The notes beneath the pieces were generated by a model, which worked only from the letters and a program-made list of their open reading frames with translations, was not told where the DNA came from and did not search any database. Positions 25,655 through 37,199 of a DNA stretch of 64,000 nt are shown in pieces. Within the stretch, counting starts at the first letter, position 1, and each line of letters begins with the position of its first letter. The stretch comes from Bolinopsis microptera (lineage: Eukaryota > Ctenophora > Tentaculata > Lobata > Bolinopsidae): NCBI RefSeq assembly GCF_026151205.1, contig NC_087079.1, positions 2,823,730 to 2,887,729 on the forward strand, in the 5' to 3' direction. A program made the position numbers and the translations under genes.

Positions 25655-27424
25655 TTAATATTTGTCGTTTTCCCATGTGTTAGGCCATTCCTCCATGCTT
25701 CCCGTAAATAATTTGTAGTATTTAACATTCCAATGATTCTCAAATACCTTCTTCATCTGCCACTCTCTACCGTATCTCAGCTTTTCGTAAGCATCGTCGA
25801 TAACAGTTGTATCATCATTGTTAATGTGCAAATTTAAAACATGGAATTTAGGACACCAGACAACTTTCTTGCTAGCAGCTTTCAATCTCAAGAAAATATC
25901 CTGATGTTCGTGTACTTTTAGCTCCTTGCTCCAACCACCAACTTCAAGAATATCTTTAGTCTTTGCCATGAAACTGTTACTGGTCAGATCGCATCGCAAA
26001 CAATCTGGAAAGAAAGGCAAGCTCTGGTTAGCAATCCTGCAGGATCTCCAATAATGGTTAAGAGTTGGTTTTGATTCGTCACAACCAAATTCCATAAACC
26101 CAGGCCAGTCCATCGAGTCGGTTCTCCCACCCACTAAAGATAAGTCAGTTGTATCGAGTAGTTCTACGATTTTAGCGGCGTCCCACGATTCTGTGACCAC
26201 ATTGTCGTCGTCCATGTTTACAAAGTATTTTGTCGTTACCATGTTAACTCCTATCATTCTGCCTTCACTAATTCCAAGATCCCTACTTTCATTTATAACG
26301 TAATTTATATTTGGGAATCGGGAAATTTTGGCCACGATATCCGAGGGATGCGGGTTGGGGCCATCATCGATCACTATCATCGGAAGATCCTGATTGAGTA
26401 CTGTTTTTATTGATTCTGCAAGTCTGATAACCAGGAGAGGTCTCCGTGCTGTCTTCACCACCACAGTTACACATTCAGATAATATTTTGCATCTTTCAAC
26501 TTGTATCTCAGGTAAGAGCTTAGCCATTGGTGGTCGGTTATTGGATGGTGAATCACAAGACTTATCTCCAGACGGCATTAAAAGCGCTGCTCTGTCACGT
26601 AGAAATGCACTTTCCTCAAGGAGATCAATCTGCGATGCATCTTTTTTACATTTTTTAGTCAGAACTATTTTCTTTCCCAACCATATGCCTCCACCTCCTT
26701 CGGGAGCAATGCAGAGTACTCCACGACCATCTGCTTGATCATCCCTGTAGATGAGTGTACCTTTTTCTAAGTTCAAACTGATTGCTTGTGTACAATCTAG
26801 CAGTGTCAGACTGTCACCAGAGGTAGAGTTGTTGAATCCCGCCAAACCGACACAAAGTGAAAATTCTACAGATCTCAGAAATCCGTTGATGTGGTAGAAA
26901 GCTTGTTGTTTAACCGGATTACAAAAAGACAGTGTAAGTCTCTTTAATTTGGAAATGCCAACACACAAGCCTTTGTCGGGAAATTGGAGACGATATTTCA
27001 ATTTGTGAGAAAAGCTTGCTGATTGCTTTACTTTGTCGCTCGGTGAGACAGTTTTAGAAGTAGTGGCAGTAGTATTAGCTATATTATCGGTTTGGGAAGT
27101 GGTAGTGGTAGTTATAGTAATCGCTTTAAACTCATGTTGCTTCCTAATAACAGCCGCTGCCGAATTGTTTGAAACTTCCTTCAAGGCATTCTCTATGACA
27201 CCTGCGCTACTGTTAGATCCTTCACTTCCTCCCAATGAACGCAACTGATGGGATTGTAGTTCCGACACTGCTTGCACAGAGTCCACATCAGTTGATAAGG
27301 ACACGTGTGCTCCTTTGTCACGTTGGATAAGACTTTGGCAAAATAAAAATACGAGAAAAGACAAATAGGTTACGATAAGTATGTATCCAAGTTTTGAACT
27401 AAGATTATGGCATCCACGTTCCAT
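25655..27424 (-). CDS. type II membrane lectin-glycosyltransferase (B4GALNT/GT-A-like)
   Basis: 589 residues from ATG at 27424. A GTTTTCAG acceptor sits just upstream at about 27453, so an upstream exon is 5' UTR, and in-frame codons before this ATG are probably untranslated. Residues about 8-32 form a signal anchor (LGYILIVTYLSFLVFLFC). A Ser/Thr-rich stem follows, then a Cys-containing region at about 130-260 (GLCVGIS, SLCVGLAG, LTLLDCTQ, GVLCIAPEG) that looks like a divergent ricin-type lectin fold. The C-terminal half resembles the beta-1,4-N-acetylgalactosaminyltransferase family: VTVVVKTARR, MIVIDDGPN, the metal-binding NMDDDN, the acceptor-side FVNMDDD/VGGRTDSMDW region and HEHQDIFLRLK. 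It would act in the Golgi lumen adding a sugar to glycans or glycolipids. Substrate is not deducible; family confidence is moderate. Confidence 0.85.
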   Translation of the reverse strand: MERGCHNLSSKLGYILIVTYLSFLVFLFCQSLIQRDKGAHVSLSTDVDSVQAVSELQSHQLRSLGGSEGSNSSAGVIENALKEVSNNSAAAVIRKQHEFKAITITTTTTSQTDNIANTTATTSKTVSPSDKVKQSASFSHKLKYRLQFPDKGLCVGISKLKRLTLSFCNPVKQQAFYHINGFLRSVEFSLCVGLAGFNNSTSGDSLTLLDCTQAISLNLEKGTLIYRDDQADGRGVLCIAPEGGGGIWLGKKIVLTKKCKKDASQIDLLEESAFLRDRAALLMPSGDKSCDSPSNNRPPMAKLLPEIQVERCKILSECVTVVVKTARRPLLVIRLAESIKTVLNQDLPMIVIDDGPNPHPSDIVAKISRFPNINYVINESRDLGISEGRMIGVNMVTTKYFVNMDDDNVVTESWDAAKIVELLDTTDLSLVGGRTDSMDWPGFMEFGCDESKPTLNHYWRSCRIANQSLPFFPDCLRCDLTSNSFMAKTKDILEVGGWSKELKVHEHQDIFLRLKAASKKVVWCPKFHVLNLHINNDDTTVIDDAYEKLRYGREWQMKKVFENHWNVKYYKLFTGSMEEWPNTWENDKY

Positions 27425-27828
27425 ATTAGCAACGTCAAATATCACAATCACTGAAAACACAATTTCGTAATGGTTAATGCTATGTAATTTTATTGTTCAA
27501 ATAAGTGCACCACCTCCGGTGGGGACGGTATAATAAATAATGTACACATAATAATTAATAAATAATACCACATGGAATTGGAGAACAAGCATGTCATCGA
27601 CAGTGAGTCCCTACTGATATCATGAGAATAACTCTACCATTAATCACGGTCAACAATTTTCTGGATATTCTCTGATGGTTAAAGATCAAACAGCAGATGA
27701 GATGTGATCGCTAAATTAAAGTTTAAGTAATATATCAATTTAGTTATGTACTATGATGTCGGTCCGTTAGTAGTGGGCACAGAATTCCATCGTCCATCAG
27801 TCAATTTCTGCATTTACCATTAAACTGC
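27425..27828. other. upstream region of the glycosyltransferase gene
   Basis: Intron or promoter of the minus-strand gene. No other feature seen before the LINE leader begins. Confidence 0.45.
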
Positions 27829-28462
27829 TTTCTTTGATCCTTGCTGTGGTTATTGAAGCGCTTCAATGATCATTATAATGGGTTAAAAATACCAATATCA
27901 AAAATAACGATATTTGACTAATTTATGGGCCAAAATCGATCAAATTAGGTGCGTATGCCCAAATATGGGCATATAGTTTTTAGCTGATAACTCCGTTATT
28001 TTTTGTCCAATCTTGATGACATTTCATATACGAGTTCAGGGGACTACTAGCTACAAGTAGAGCACCTTAAATCTGGGTTTTACGCATGTTCAGGGTATTT
28101 GGCTAAATTAGGCCTAATTTGGACCAAATATGGGCGTGGCTGCCCCGCGGGCACCGTTTGGCGGTTGGGGTCCGGGACCCCCTCAAAAGTTCGGTCACCG
28201 GCGCGGTTCTAGTTTGTTGGTCAACTGCTATCTCGAAACCAAGTTTCGCAAAAAAAATCCACCCCCCCCCCCCCCCCCCCCCCCCCCTTAACTTGGGTAC
28301 AATTATTAGACTGGAATCTGATTTACGTTTAGGTTTTATTCTCTCCTAATCAGTGTACAGGAGTGGCTTCCTGGGGTTACACCTCAGACTCCAGCTCTGG
28401 GACTAATCACATAGAATCTTACTATATATAAAGCGAGACGATATATATATAGCACGGAAACA

Positions 28463-30477
28463 ATGAAACTGGTCACACATCTAACCAACAAACTCGGAGA
28501 CTCGGTGATTAAATTGGAGCTCCTCGCAAACAATCTCCCCCTGAGTAACTCCGCCCGAGAAAGAAAAAACGACCTTGTTGCATTCTGCAAAAGCCAACAC
28601 GGGTGTCATGTAACAACTCGACTCGTTTTTGACCGTCTAGACGAGAAACTACATGGGAACTTACTCTATGACAATACTATCCAGTCACAGAACACCGAAT
28701 CTCCCGTAAATGAGCCAAATTCCGATAATCTTGCTGACCACACAACGCCAGATGGACACCCGGCCAGCAGCCCGGATACTAAACCCCACTCCACACCATC
28801 CCAGATGCAATCTTTTACTGAGAGCTCGAAAAGTAAAAAGTTGAAGAGCAAAAAGAAGAAAAAGCGGGATAAAGACTCTACTGGTTCAGGCGATGCTAGG
28901 ATCCCTCTACAAATTGATGAGCAAATCACTCATGATAACAATGATGAAAACAGACAAAACCTGGGTGCTAACCCCGAGGACCACCTGACACAGTCCAGTT
29001 GCAATAACTGCTCAGAGCTGAAACGGTCCATGTCGGTGCTTCAGGATAGCTTGCTTGAACTCAAAGATGAGATGCTACAACAAAAAGCAATCTCTGACCT
29101 CATTATATCATCGCCAACCACATCGGATAAAAGCATGTCAATTGCCATTAAAAACAAATTAGGCCCAATTGACACCAAACTGAATGGAATTAGGGATGAT
29201 CTTGAGAAACTTCGAGCAGCAGTAGATGAGCAGAACATGATATTAGAGAAATTGACCAACTCCAAAGCCCAGTTGTCAGATAAACTAAACACTATGCAAA
29301 GTTTCACTCTTAAAGATATGAAAAAAACCAATTCTGCAAACAAAATGAGAATCGAGACCCTTGAAATTGGCCATGAAAACTTAACAAAAGCCACAAAGGC
29401 AATTGCCAAGTCTACTCTCAACCAAACACACGAGTCAATTTTAGAATTGAAACATGAGCTTCGCCCTACCGTCGAGGCGAATGAAACCACAAGTGCCTCA
29501 AATAGGACGAGGATAGAGGTTCTCGAGTTAAATGTAGAGGAGACATTACAAGCACTGAGTAGCAGCAACCAATCCTTAGCTGACATCAAAGTAACTGCCC
29601 ATAGTCCTCCTACAACCAACTCCAGGCCAACACTCAGCCATGGCAAACCGAGTACGCTTTGTGACAGCCCAACTAATGCCACAGTGGGTACGCCTCAGAC
29701 AACAGCCCTGTTATGGTCAGAGGTTGCTAAAAAAGACGACAACAAAAGATTCACCGTAGCAAACAAGCATAACACCAAGAATCACCGTGAACAGGACAGA
29801 CTTGGTAACAATGGCCATCGCAACCATGTACTGCTGCGGGAGAACAACAGCAATACAAGCTCCTCCATCAATGACAGGAAAAGCTACAGGCGACACACGG
29901 TACTCCTGATCCACGATGAGAACTTTGATGAGTTCGATCCAAGACGCTTTAACAGTCAGTTCAATGTTCACTGCTTTAAAGCAACTATACTAGCTACTCT
30001 GACTTGGGAAAGAACTCAAAACAACTTAACAAAACCTTAAAGCGACTCAAACCAGAGTGCATATATATCCATATATATATCCACACGGGGATTAATGACT
30101 TTCTCTACAAGAAAACGGGTCTTGTAGGCCACAGCTTAACACCACAGCAGCACAGATATGCTTCTCAGCGCTGATACCCTCCTCTAATGACTCTTATATC
30201 AATGACAGGTTACGTATCATCAACGAGGAGATCAGAAACCATATAACTTGGCTCCACAACCACAAGCCGGAAGTCAAAGATAGGATCTTCACCTTCACAA
30301 ATGAGAAGATTGGCGACCAAAGCACTTATTCGCCCAGCACAGGCTTCAAACTCAGTCAGAGAGGCCAAAACATGCTTTGGCTTCGCCTCAGGGAAGGTCT
30401 GAGGAAGACATTACGCCTCCCCCGATTAAGTTACCACGAGGGCAACAAAGCAAGACGCAGCACTAACAGGTATAGCG
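28463..30477 (+). pseudogene. LINE ORF1, coiled-coil plus SGNH/esterase-like domain, frameshifted
   Basis: The continuous frame 28463-30040 encodes 525 residues: an N-terminal segment, a lysine cluster near residues 123-140 (KSKKLKSKKKKKR) that may bind nucleic acid or act as an NLS, and a long coiled coil at about 165-370. The start of a C-terminal domain follows (VLLIHDENFDEFDP). The remainder of that domain, with HTGIND and EEIRNHITW, is found at 30050-30477 in other frames, so at least two indels break it. The HTGIND and LLIHD motifs match the esterase-type ORF1 of CR1/L2 LINEs. In that family ORF1p packages the element RNA. Confidence 0.75.
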
Positions 30478-31617
30478 ATGACTAAATCTACATCAAAGAG
30501 GTCCCGGCACTCCCTTAGGTTCCTGTGTTGGAACATCAACCACTCTCGGGACAAAACTGAAGGACCTAAAGTCGACATACCCGAAATCCAAGATCTCTTC
30601 AAAAGCCACGATATCTTTGCACTGCAAGAAACTAAAGGGGAGATTAACTTTAGTAACTACTGCTGCTTTAACTCAAATCGAAAGGGGTCAAATTCTGGTG
30701 GTGTCTGTATTGGAGTCCATAAAAGCCTACAAGCCGGTGTAACTCATGTCCAGATGAACGCCTCGGAGGACATCGTTGTAGTTAAGCTGAAAGCCAACTA
30801 TTTTGATCTTGAGAGGAACACCTATTTAGTTAATGTATACGACTCTCCAACCAATGGTTCTTTCAAGAAGCGGAGAAGAGATATAGAAACTGAAGTCAGC
30901 AACTCAACTCTAGAACACCTCCAAGAATTCCTGGCAGATATACCGCTCAGCGAGGATGTCATTCTTCTCGGTGACTTTAACGCTAAAACTGGCACAATGG
31001 ATGACATGATGTCTGACAATAGACACCTGAAAGACTACGAACTTAACGCCCATTACTGCAAACAGCTGACGAAACGCAACAACTCGGACCTTAAGCTGAA
31101 CACAAACGGGCGACCCTTCATCGAACTCCTGCAAACAACTGGTCTAGTCATTCTCAATGGTAGGACCCTGGGTGACATTTTTGGTGCACCCACTTGTATT
31201 CAACGCCACGGTGTTAGCACTGTTGACTATATCTGCGTATCCACGAGTCTCCACGATAAAATTCGCCAACTCAAAATCGAGAGCATATCCCAGTACTCCG
31301 ATCACAGGCCACTCTCTATGACTATCTCTACCAATCATCTGAAGAGGATCTCTACCAGTAATGACACTAAAGACATCCTGGATGCACCCAAATCCTTCAA
31401 ATGGAACAGATCAGAGAATCTCTCTGCCGACTCAGCAACCCAGTTTCGCTCGGCACAGAATGATCAAACATTTAAGGACAAAATAGAACACCTCCTTAAC
31501 CAACCAGCGAACACAGCAGACGAAGCAACACGGCTCAATAGAGATTTGGTCGCAACATACCACAACCTTGCGAATTCGGTTACTACAACCAAACGTGGAA
31601 AAGTGCGGCTAGTATAG
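30478..31617 (+). CDS. LINE ORF2 N-terminus: APE-type endonuclease
   Basis: Apurinic-like endonuclease motifs appear in order: LCWNINH near residue 16, LQET, NVYDSP, LLGDFNAKTG, STVDYI and the C-terminal SDHRPL. In the family this domain nicks the target to prime reverse transcription. The frame ends at a stop at 31615-31617. The reverse transcriptase continues in another frame from about 31613 (a one-base deletion), so the original single polyprotein is split here. Confidence 0.85.
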   Translation: MTKSTSKRSRHSLRFLCWNINHSRDKTEGPKVDIPEIQDLFKSHDIFALQETKGEINFSNYCCFNSNRKGSNSGGVCIGVHKSLQAGVTHVQMNASEDIVVVKLKANYFDLERNTYLVNVYDSPTNGSFKKRRRDIETEVSNSTLEHLQEFLADIPLSEDVILLGDFNAKTGTMDDMMSDNRHLKDYELNAHYCKQLTKRNNSDLKLNTNGRPFIELLQTTGLVILNGRTLGDIFGAPTCIQRHGVSTVDYICVSTSLHDKIRQLKIESISQYSDHRPLSMTISTNHLKRISTSNDTKDILDAPKSFKWNRSENLSADSATQFRSAQNDQTFKDKIEHLLNQPANTADEATRLNRDLVATYHNLANSVTTTKRGKVRLV

Positions 31618-31621
31618 AGCT

Positions 31622-34009
31622 GACAGGAATGCAAATCGCAACCCACACAGCAATTTCCTTCGCAATCAGCACTTTCTCAAAAAAAAGGAGTACCGGGCTA
31701 TTAAGAGCACGAAAAAGGGGAAATATCTGTTCGAGATGAATCAAAAGATAAACGAAAGTGGTAATGTTAACTGGGCGGCGCTCAAGCAACTGTCCGAACA
31801 ACACAAAGATGAAGAGCCATTTGACATTTATGATCTTCTCCTCTTTCATAAATTTTTTAACGACCTTTACAACCGTAAGTGTAGTAAGAATCACCACACA
31901 GATGATGACGTCGTCTCTACTCCCACAACCGACGAGCTGCAGAACACTAAAAACCTAGTCGACAGTTTGAATCGAGACTTCACCTTACAGGAGACAAAAG
32001 ATGCGATCAAGAAACTGAAGAACAACAAGAGTGTGTCCGATGACCTGATATCAAACGAGATGCTGAAAAACTCCAACGAGCAACTCCAACTTGTTCTAGT
32101 TAAGCTTTTTAATGCCTGTCTTCAGTGCGGAACCTACCCTTGGAACAACTCTATCACCACTCCACTCCATAAAAAGGGTGACCGTCAGAACCCCGATAAC
32201 TATCGGGCCATTACCATTGGCAGCTGTCTTGGCAAGCTATTTTCGAACTTGCTCCTTAAACGGCTGATAGAATTTAGGGAAATAGCTTGTCCCGACCGAC
32301 CGTATCAACTGGGATTCAGGAGTGGGACACAATGTAATGACCACTTGCTCACCCTGAACACTGTCATAGAGAAATATGTCAAAAAAGAGAAGAAGCGACT
32401 ATTTGCCTGCTTCGTCGATTATCGGAAGGCGTTTGACAGTGTATGCAGGGATGCACTTTTGTTCAAACTGGGCAACATGGGTCTCTCAGGCAATTTCTTC
32501 ACTTGCATCAGCCACATGTATAACAACTCGTCAACCCGAGTTAAGCTGATCCAAAAGCTCTCCGCTACTATCGACGTTACCATCGGCACAGAACAAGGGC
32601 ACCCGATGTCCCCTGAGCTCTTCAAAGTTTATATCCACGAGCTTTCCATCAGACTGGAACAAATCGAAGAGTTGAATGTCCCAATTTTAAACGGCATCAA
32701 AGTAAGCCACCTCCTATGGGCTGACGACTTAGTCCTCCTAGCACTTGACGCGTTCAGCCTACAATCGCTGCTGAATTGCTTGCACGACTATGCAGAAAAA
32801 TGGGAGTTATCAGTGAACATCGACAAAACCAGTGTGATGGTCTTCAATACAAGCTCACGAACACTTAAATGTTCTTATGGCTTTAAACTAGGAAGCCTGG
32901 ACATTATACCAGTAAAAAGATACTGCTATCTCGGAATCCAATTCTCTCTGAATGGATCGTTTAAGCAAGCTATCGACGAACTTAGGAAGAAAGCTCTACG
33001 CTCATTCTTCTCAATGAGGCGAATTATCAACACGAAAGCGCTCACTACCAGCACGATGCTTAAACTCATCGATAGTCTAGTAAAGCCTGTAGCGACCTAT
33101 GCATGTCCCGTCTGGCTCTCATCAACAAACATCGTAAAGGCTATCCTGTCGAAAAAAGAAGAAGTGAGCCTGCCTAAATCTGCAGCTAAAGATCCGCTCG
33201 AAACAACTCATCTGAAGATTCTCAAATGGATACTAGGCGTTCACAAGAAAGCTAATAACAACTTCTGCTATGGTGACACTGGTAGAACCCCCTGGACAGT
33301 TACCGTCATTCCCCAATGTTTAGCTTACTTCCATCGGGCATCCCTGGCGGTAGAAGGTAACGTGAACACTCTTTTGCACCACACCTTTCAAGAGCAAAAG
33401 CTACTGAATCTAACCTGGTATGATGCGTGGTCAACTATTGCCAAGATGAGTACAGTCTCCAAGCCGCAGTTATCACCCACCCTAGACGCTTGTGAGTACA
33501 TACATGAGACATTTGTTGACCATTGGAAGAGAGATCTCCTCAACCAGCCCAAAATGTCTTTCTACACAGCGGTTAAATTCGAGTTTGGCGAAGAACCCTA
33601 TTTACAGCTCCCCTGCCGGCTTAAAAGGGTCAATATTGCTAAACTCCGATCTAGCAGTCACGATCTTAGGATAGAAAAAGGTCGCTACACCAAAGATCAA
33701 CTCAACACAGCTCTTAAAACGTGTCGCTTCTGCTGCTCCTCAGAAACGGATGTCATACGTTTTTTAGAGGAGCTCCCCTTCTTTGAAACTCCTATTCTAG
33801 AAACCGAAGACCACGTCCTAACTGAGTGCCCCTACTACCATCAACTCAGGTCCAACCTCTCTGACAACCTCAAAAGCCTGTTGATGCTAAAAGAATATGG
33901 AGCAATAATGAACTCACCCCATATAAAAGAGTTCGGGAAGTACCTTGCAGACTCCTCAAATCTACGTAATCCTCCTAAAACGTCCCTTAACCCTCGCAAA
34001 CAGATGTAG
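31622..34009 (+). CDS. LINE ORF2 C-terminus: reverse transcriptase
   Basis: Open from about 31613; first ATG 31736, 757 residues from there. RT core motifs: TPLHKKGDRQNPDNYRAI, FVDYRKAFDSV (first catalytic Asp), GTEQGHPMSP, LLWADDLVLLA (catalytic Asp pair in a WADD variant of FADD), KTSVMVF. The C-terminus has a thumb region (YLGIQFS, YACPVW) and a Cys/His cluster (CRFCC...HVLTECPYYH). Intact apart from its separation from the endonuclease. By family it copies the element RNA by target-primed reverse transcription. Confidence 0.88.
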   Translation, partial: DRNANRNPHSNFLRNQHFLKKKEYRAIKSTKKGKYLFEMNQKINESGNVNWAALKQLSEQHKDEEPFDIYDLLLFHKFFNDLYNRKCSKNHHTDDDVVSTPTTDELQNTKNLVDSLNRDFTLQETKDAIKKLKNNKSVSDDLISNEMLKNSNEQLQLVLVKLFNACLQCGTYPWNNSITTPLHKKGDRQNPDNYRAITIGSCLGKLFSNLLLKRLIEFREIACPDRPYQLGFRSGTQCNDHLLTLNTVIEKYVKKEKKRLFACFVDYRKAFDSVCRDALLFKLGNMGLSGNFFTCISHMYNNSSTRVKLIQKLSATIDVTIGTEQGHPMSPELFKVYIHELSIRLEQIEELNVPILNGIKVSHLLWADDLVLLALDAFSLQSLLNCLHDYAEKWELSVNIDKTSVMVFNTSSRTLKCSYGFKLGSLDIIPVKRYCYLGIQFSLNGSFKQAIDELRKKALRSFFSMRRIINTKALTTSTMLKLIDSLVKPVATYACPVWLSSTNIVKAILSKKEEVSLPKSAAKDPLETTHLKILKWILGVHKKANNNFCYGDTGRTPWTVTVIPQCLAYFHRASLAVEGNVNTLLHHTFQEQKLLNLTWYDAWSTIAKMSTVSKPQLSPTLDACEYIHETFVDHWKRDLLNQPKMSFYTAVKFEFGEEPYLQLPCRLKRVNIAKLRSSSHDLRIEKGRYTKDQLNTALKTCRFCCSSETDVIRFLEELPFFETPILETEDHVLTECPYYHQLRSNLSDNLKSLLMLKEYGAIMNSPHIKEFGKYLADSSNLRNPPKTSLNPRKQM

Positions 34010-34505
34010 TACTCGAACTTTATTTACTGTATTACCTTAAATTATTATAGACGATCTTCTTTTATTTTCGTGAAATTGTAAACGGTTAAATTTTACTATT
34101 TTTAAATGATTCAGTTTTGATAATTTTATTTATTCATTTATTCTTTTATTCATTCTTGTATAGCCAAGACGAGTCCGTTAGTGTTCTCTCTGGTAATTTC
34201 ATGTTTAATCCTGTTTAATCCTATATATATCTGTGCCATTTTACTGACACCACGGCATCAACTTTAACGCGACTTTCCGCATAAACCGTAAAAGATATAC
34301 AACTGGAACTTTTTTGGCTGGGTCAAATGCTTTAATGGCCTTCAAATCAGCATGAAAAAATAAAAAATTGGCCAAGGAATAATGATTTTAGAACCGAAAA
34401 TTTGGACCCCCAAGTGGTGTCAAAAACGCCAATTAAATAGGTAATAATTATTTTAGTATTTTGAGTCTTGACACCGTTTAGGGTTATATTATACGGGTTC
34501 CTGCT

Positions 34506-34590
34506 AGTATAAATAAAGCACGGAGTGATAGAATTATCCTTGAAATGGGGCTTCTGGTGGAGCACTGTGTGTCGTGTATGTGCCATTGTC
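34506..34590 (+). repeat. left half of composite repeat, split by the 6.9-kb element
   Basis: Matches 24456-24538 and stops at ...GTGCCATTGTC, exactly where the inserted element begins. The final eight bases CCATTGTC (34583-34590) are one copy of the target duplication. Confidence 0.92.
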
Positions 34591-35310
34591 GGACCTTTAC
34601 TGATAGTTGAAATTCGACATATGACGTCATCTAGCGTCATCTAGCGTCATCTAGCGTGAACTATCGCCAGATGATGATAGATGACGCTAGATGACGCTAG
34701 ATGACGCTAGATGACGCCAATTAGCGACATTGTCACTAAGTGCACGGCACCTTTCGAATGTCGCTATCTAGCGCTACCTAGCGCTATCTAGCGCTATCTA
34801 GCGCTATATGACGCTATATGACGCTAGATGACGCTAGATGACGCTAGATGACGCTAGATGACGCTAAGCACGCAGCACTGACGCCAGGCGACAGATAGCG
34901 CTATTTTCATAAAAATTCTAGGGACGACATCTAGCGTCATCTAGCGTCATATGTTGCCGCGACATCTGACGCTATCTGACGCCATCTAGCGATATCTGAC
35001 GTCATCTGACGACATCTGTCGCGACGACATCTGACGCAGGCGACATCAAGCGCTGGATAGCGGGATAAGTCAATTTACGACAGTTCACGCTATCTAGCGC
35101 TATATAGCGCCAGATAGCGCTATATAGCGTCAGATGTCGTTGCGACATATAGCGCTAGATAGCGTTAGATAGCGCTAAATAGCGTTAGATAGCGCTAAAT
35201 AGCGAAGAATTTTGGGTCGTGACAGTCCAGGCTATTTAGCGCTAGATGTCGCTATCTAGCGCTATATGTCGCTGCGTCAGATGTCGTCGCTACATATAGC
35301 ACAAGATATC
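34591..35310 (+). repeat. left terminal repeat: 10-bp ATCTAGCG motif array
   Basis: After the terminal 40 bp the sequence is almost entirely built of 10-bp words such as GCGTCATCTA, GCTAGATGAC, GCGCTATCTA and GCTAGATAGC in blocks of alternating orientation. Spacers (CACTAAGTGCACGGCACC; GCACGCAGCACTGACGCC) interrupt them and are shared with the right end. The period is close to one helical turn. These may be subterminal transposase-binding sites; this is inferred from position only. Confidence 0.88.
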
Positions 35311-35338
35311 ATATCCTATCACAGTAACAGTAATCCTA

Positions 35339-36104
<766 letters not shown>

Positions 36105-36530
36105 TTTTTTTTTTTTTTTTAATTTTTTTTTTAAGAGAGGCTGGGCCAAGATAGCCCACGAGAGGATAGCATTGAGATGCTCTGCCTACCTCTGGGGTGT
36201 GGCAACCTTGGGGAAGGTTGCCGGTGAAATCAGAGTGATTGGTGGAGGATGGTGTAAGATGATATATGAGTCAAAATGATACGCTTAAATGCCAGCTGGG
36301 TTTGGAAAAGTAAAACGAGACGAGACAGCATATGAGATAATACTTTAAGTCACCCCGGTCTGATCCAGCTCTTCCGGCACAATTAAGCGTTTGGTGCGGT
36401 TTGCGAAATTGACAATTGTGGTGATGTGTTGGTTGTCGAATATGTCATTGACAGAGAGGTAGTAGTCCTGGAAATATTGACCTCTAATTTGGGCAATAGC
36501 TGGACACTGTCCAAGGAAGTGTGAGACAGT
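36105..36530 (-). mobile_element. 5'-truncated LINE 3' end inserted in the microsatellite
   Basis: On the minus strand an RT C-terminal fragment (VSHFLGQCPAIAQIRG) runs from about 36530 to a stop at 36345. A roughly 210-bp 3' UTR and a poly(A) tail (seen as T at 36105-36132) follow. The UTR matches 6410-6540. TGTGGG repeats flank it on both sides. Confidence 0.8.
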
Positions 36531-36616
36531 GGGTGTGGGTGTGGGTGTGGGTGTAGGTGTGGGTGTGGGTGTGGGTGTGGGTGTGGGTGTGGGTGTGGGT
36601 GTGTGTGTGTGTGTGT

Positions 36617-36698
<82 letters not shown>
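36531..36698 (+). repeat. (TGTGGG)n then (TG)n microsatellite
   Basis: About eleven TGTGGG copies followed by about 95 bp of TG with two TA interruptions. The order of the two repeat types mirrors the block at 35343-36104, as expected if one tract was split or duplicated around the LINE insertion. Confidence 0.95.
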
Positions 36699-36700
<2 letters not shown>

Positions 36701-36799
36701 CTATAAGCTTGCGCGGCTCGTCGAAGTCACCCAACTATTACACTCGATTTATCAAATATTCGGCTGAGTGGAACAAAATATTAAATATCACTTAATCAA

Positions 36800-37195
36800 G
36801 GGGTCGTTTACATATTATAATTATATAAAGGGCCTGATGCCGCCGGCCGGGGTTTTCCAAATTATTATGCTCGCTAGTGTGATTGTGACATAATACTAAT
36901 AGCTTAATAGCTATGTATGGAACTGATTACTAACAATGAGGGGTCGTTCACATACCCCGTAATCAGTTTTACCATTATAGCTATTATATTTATGTAAATA
37001 TTACACTAGCGTAATCAATAATCATTTGAAAACCCCAACCTCCTCAGCTGATTACGTAATACTAATTTACCTGAGGACCCCAGGCTTTAATGTTGTTAAA
37101 CAACATTAGAGATTGAGATTAGAGAATAGAGATTAGGCGGAATGACAGGCTGAGCGCGGCCCAGTAAAATACTAATATGTAAACGACCGTCGACC
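36800..37195. mobile_element. MITE with GGGTCGTTTACATATTA ends, carrying a nested MITE
   Basis: Left end GGGGTCGTTTACATATTA (about 36800) and right end TAATATGTAAACGACCG (about 37174-37190) are inverted. The interior has a further GGGGTCGTTCACAT copy at 36939. The 102-bp element at 37067-37168 is inserted near the right end. Confidence 0.6.
37067..37168 (-). mobile_element. small TTAC-ended MITE, copy 1
   Basis: Begins TTACCTGAGG and ends CGGCCCAGTAAA, flanked by ATACTAAT at 37059-37066 and 37169-37176 (8-bp duplication). Shares GGCGGAATGACAGGCTGAGC (inverted) with the copies at 37994 and 41157. Confidence 0.85.
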
Positions 37196-37199
37196 CTTA

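Larger units (their letters stand above)
27829..34310 (+). mobile_element. CR1/L2-like non-LTR retrotransposon, nearly full length, frameshifted
   Basis: 5' leader 27829-28462 with poly(C) at 28261-28287, ORF1 from 28463, endonuclease-reverse transcriptase ORF2 from 30478, 3' UTR 34010 to about 34310. The leader recurs at 23889 and the 3' UTR block at 24650-24725 and 41633-41700. No poly(A) is seen. Frameshifts in both ORFs show this copy is inactive unless provided proteins in trans. Confidence 0.85.

Noticed and set aside
29041-29682. 213-residue minus-strand frame inside LINE ORF1
   Set aside because: Antisense shadow of the ORF1 coiled-coil sequence without homology.
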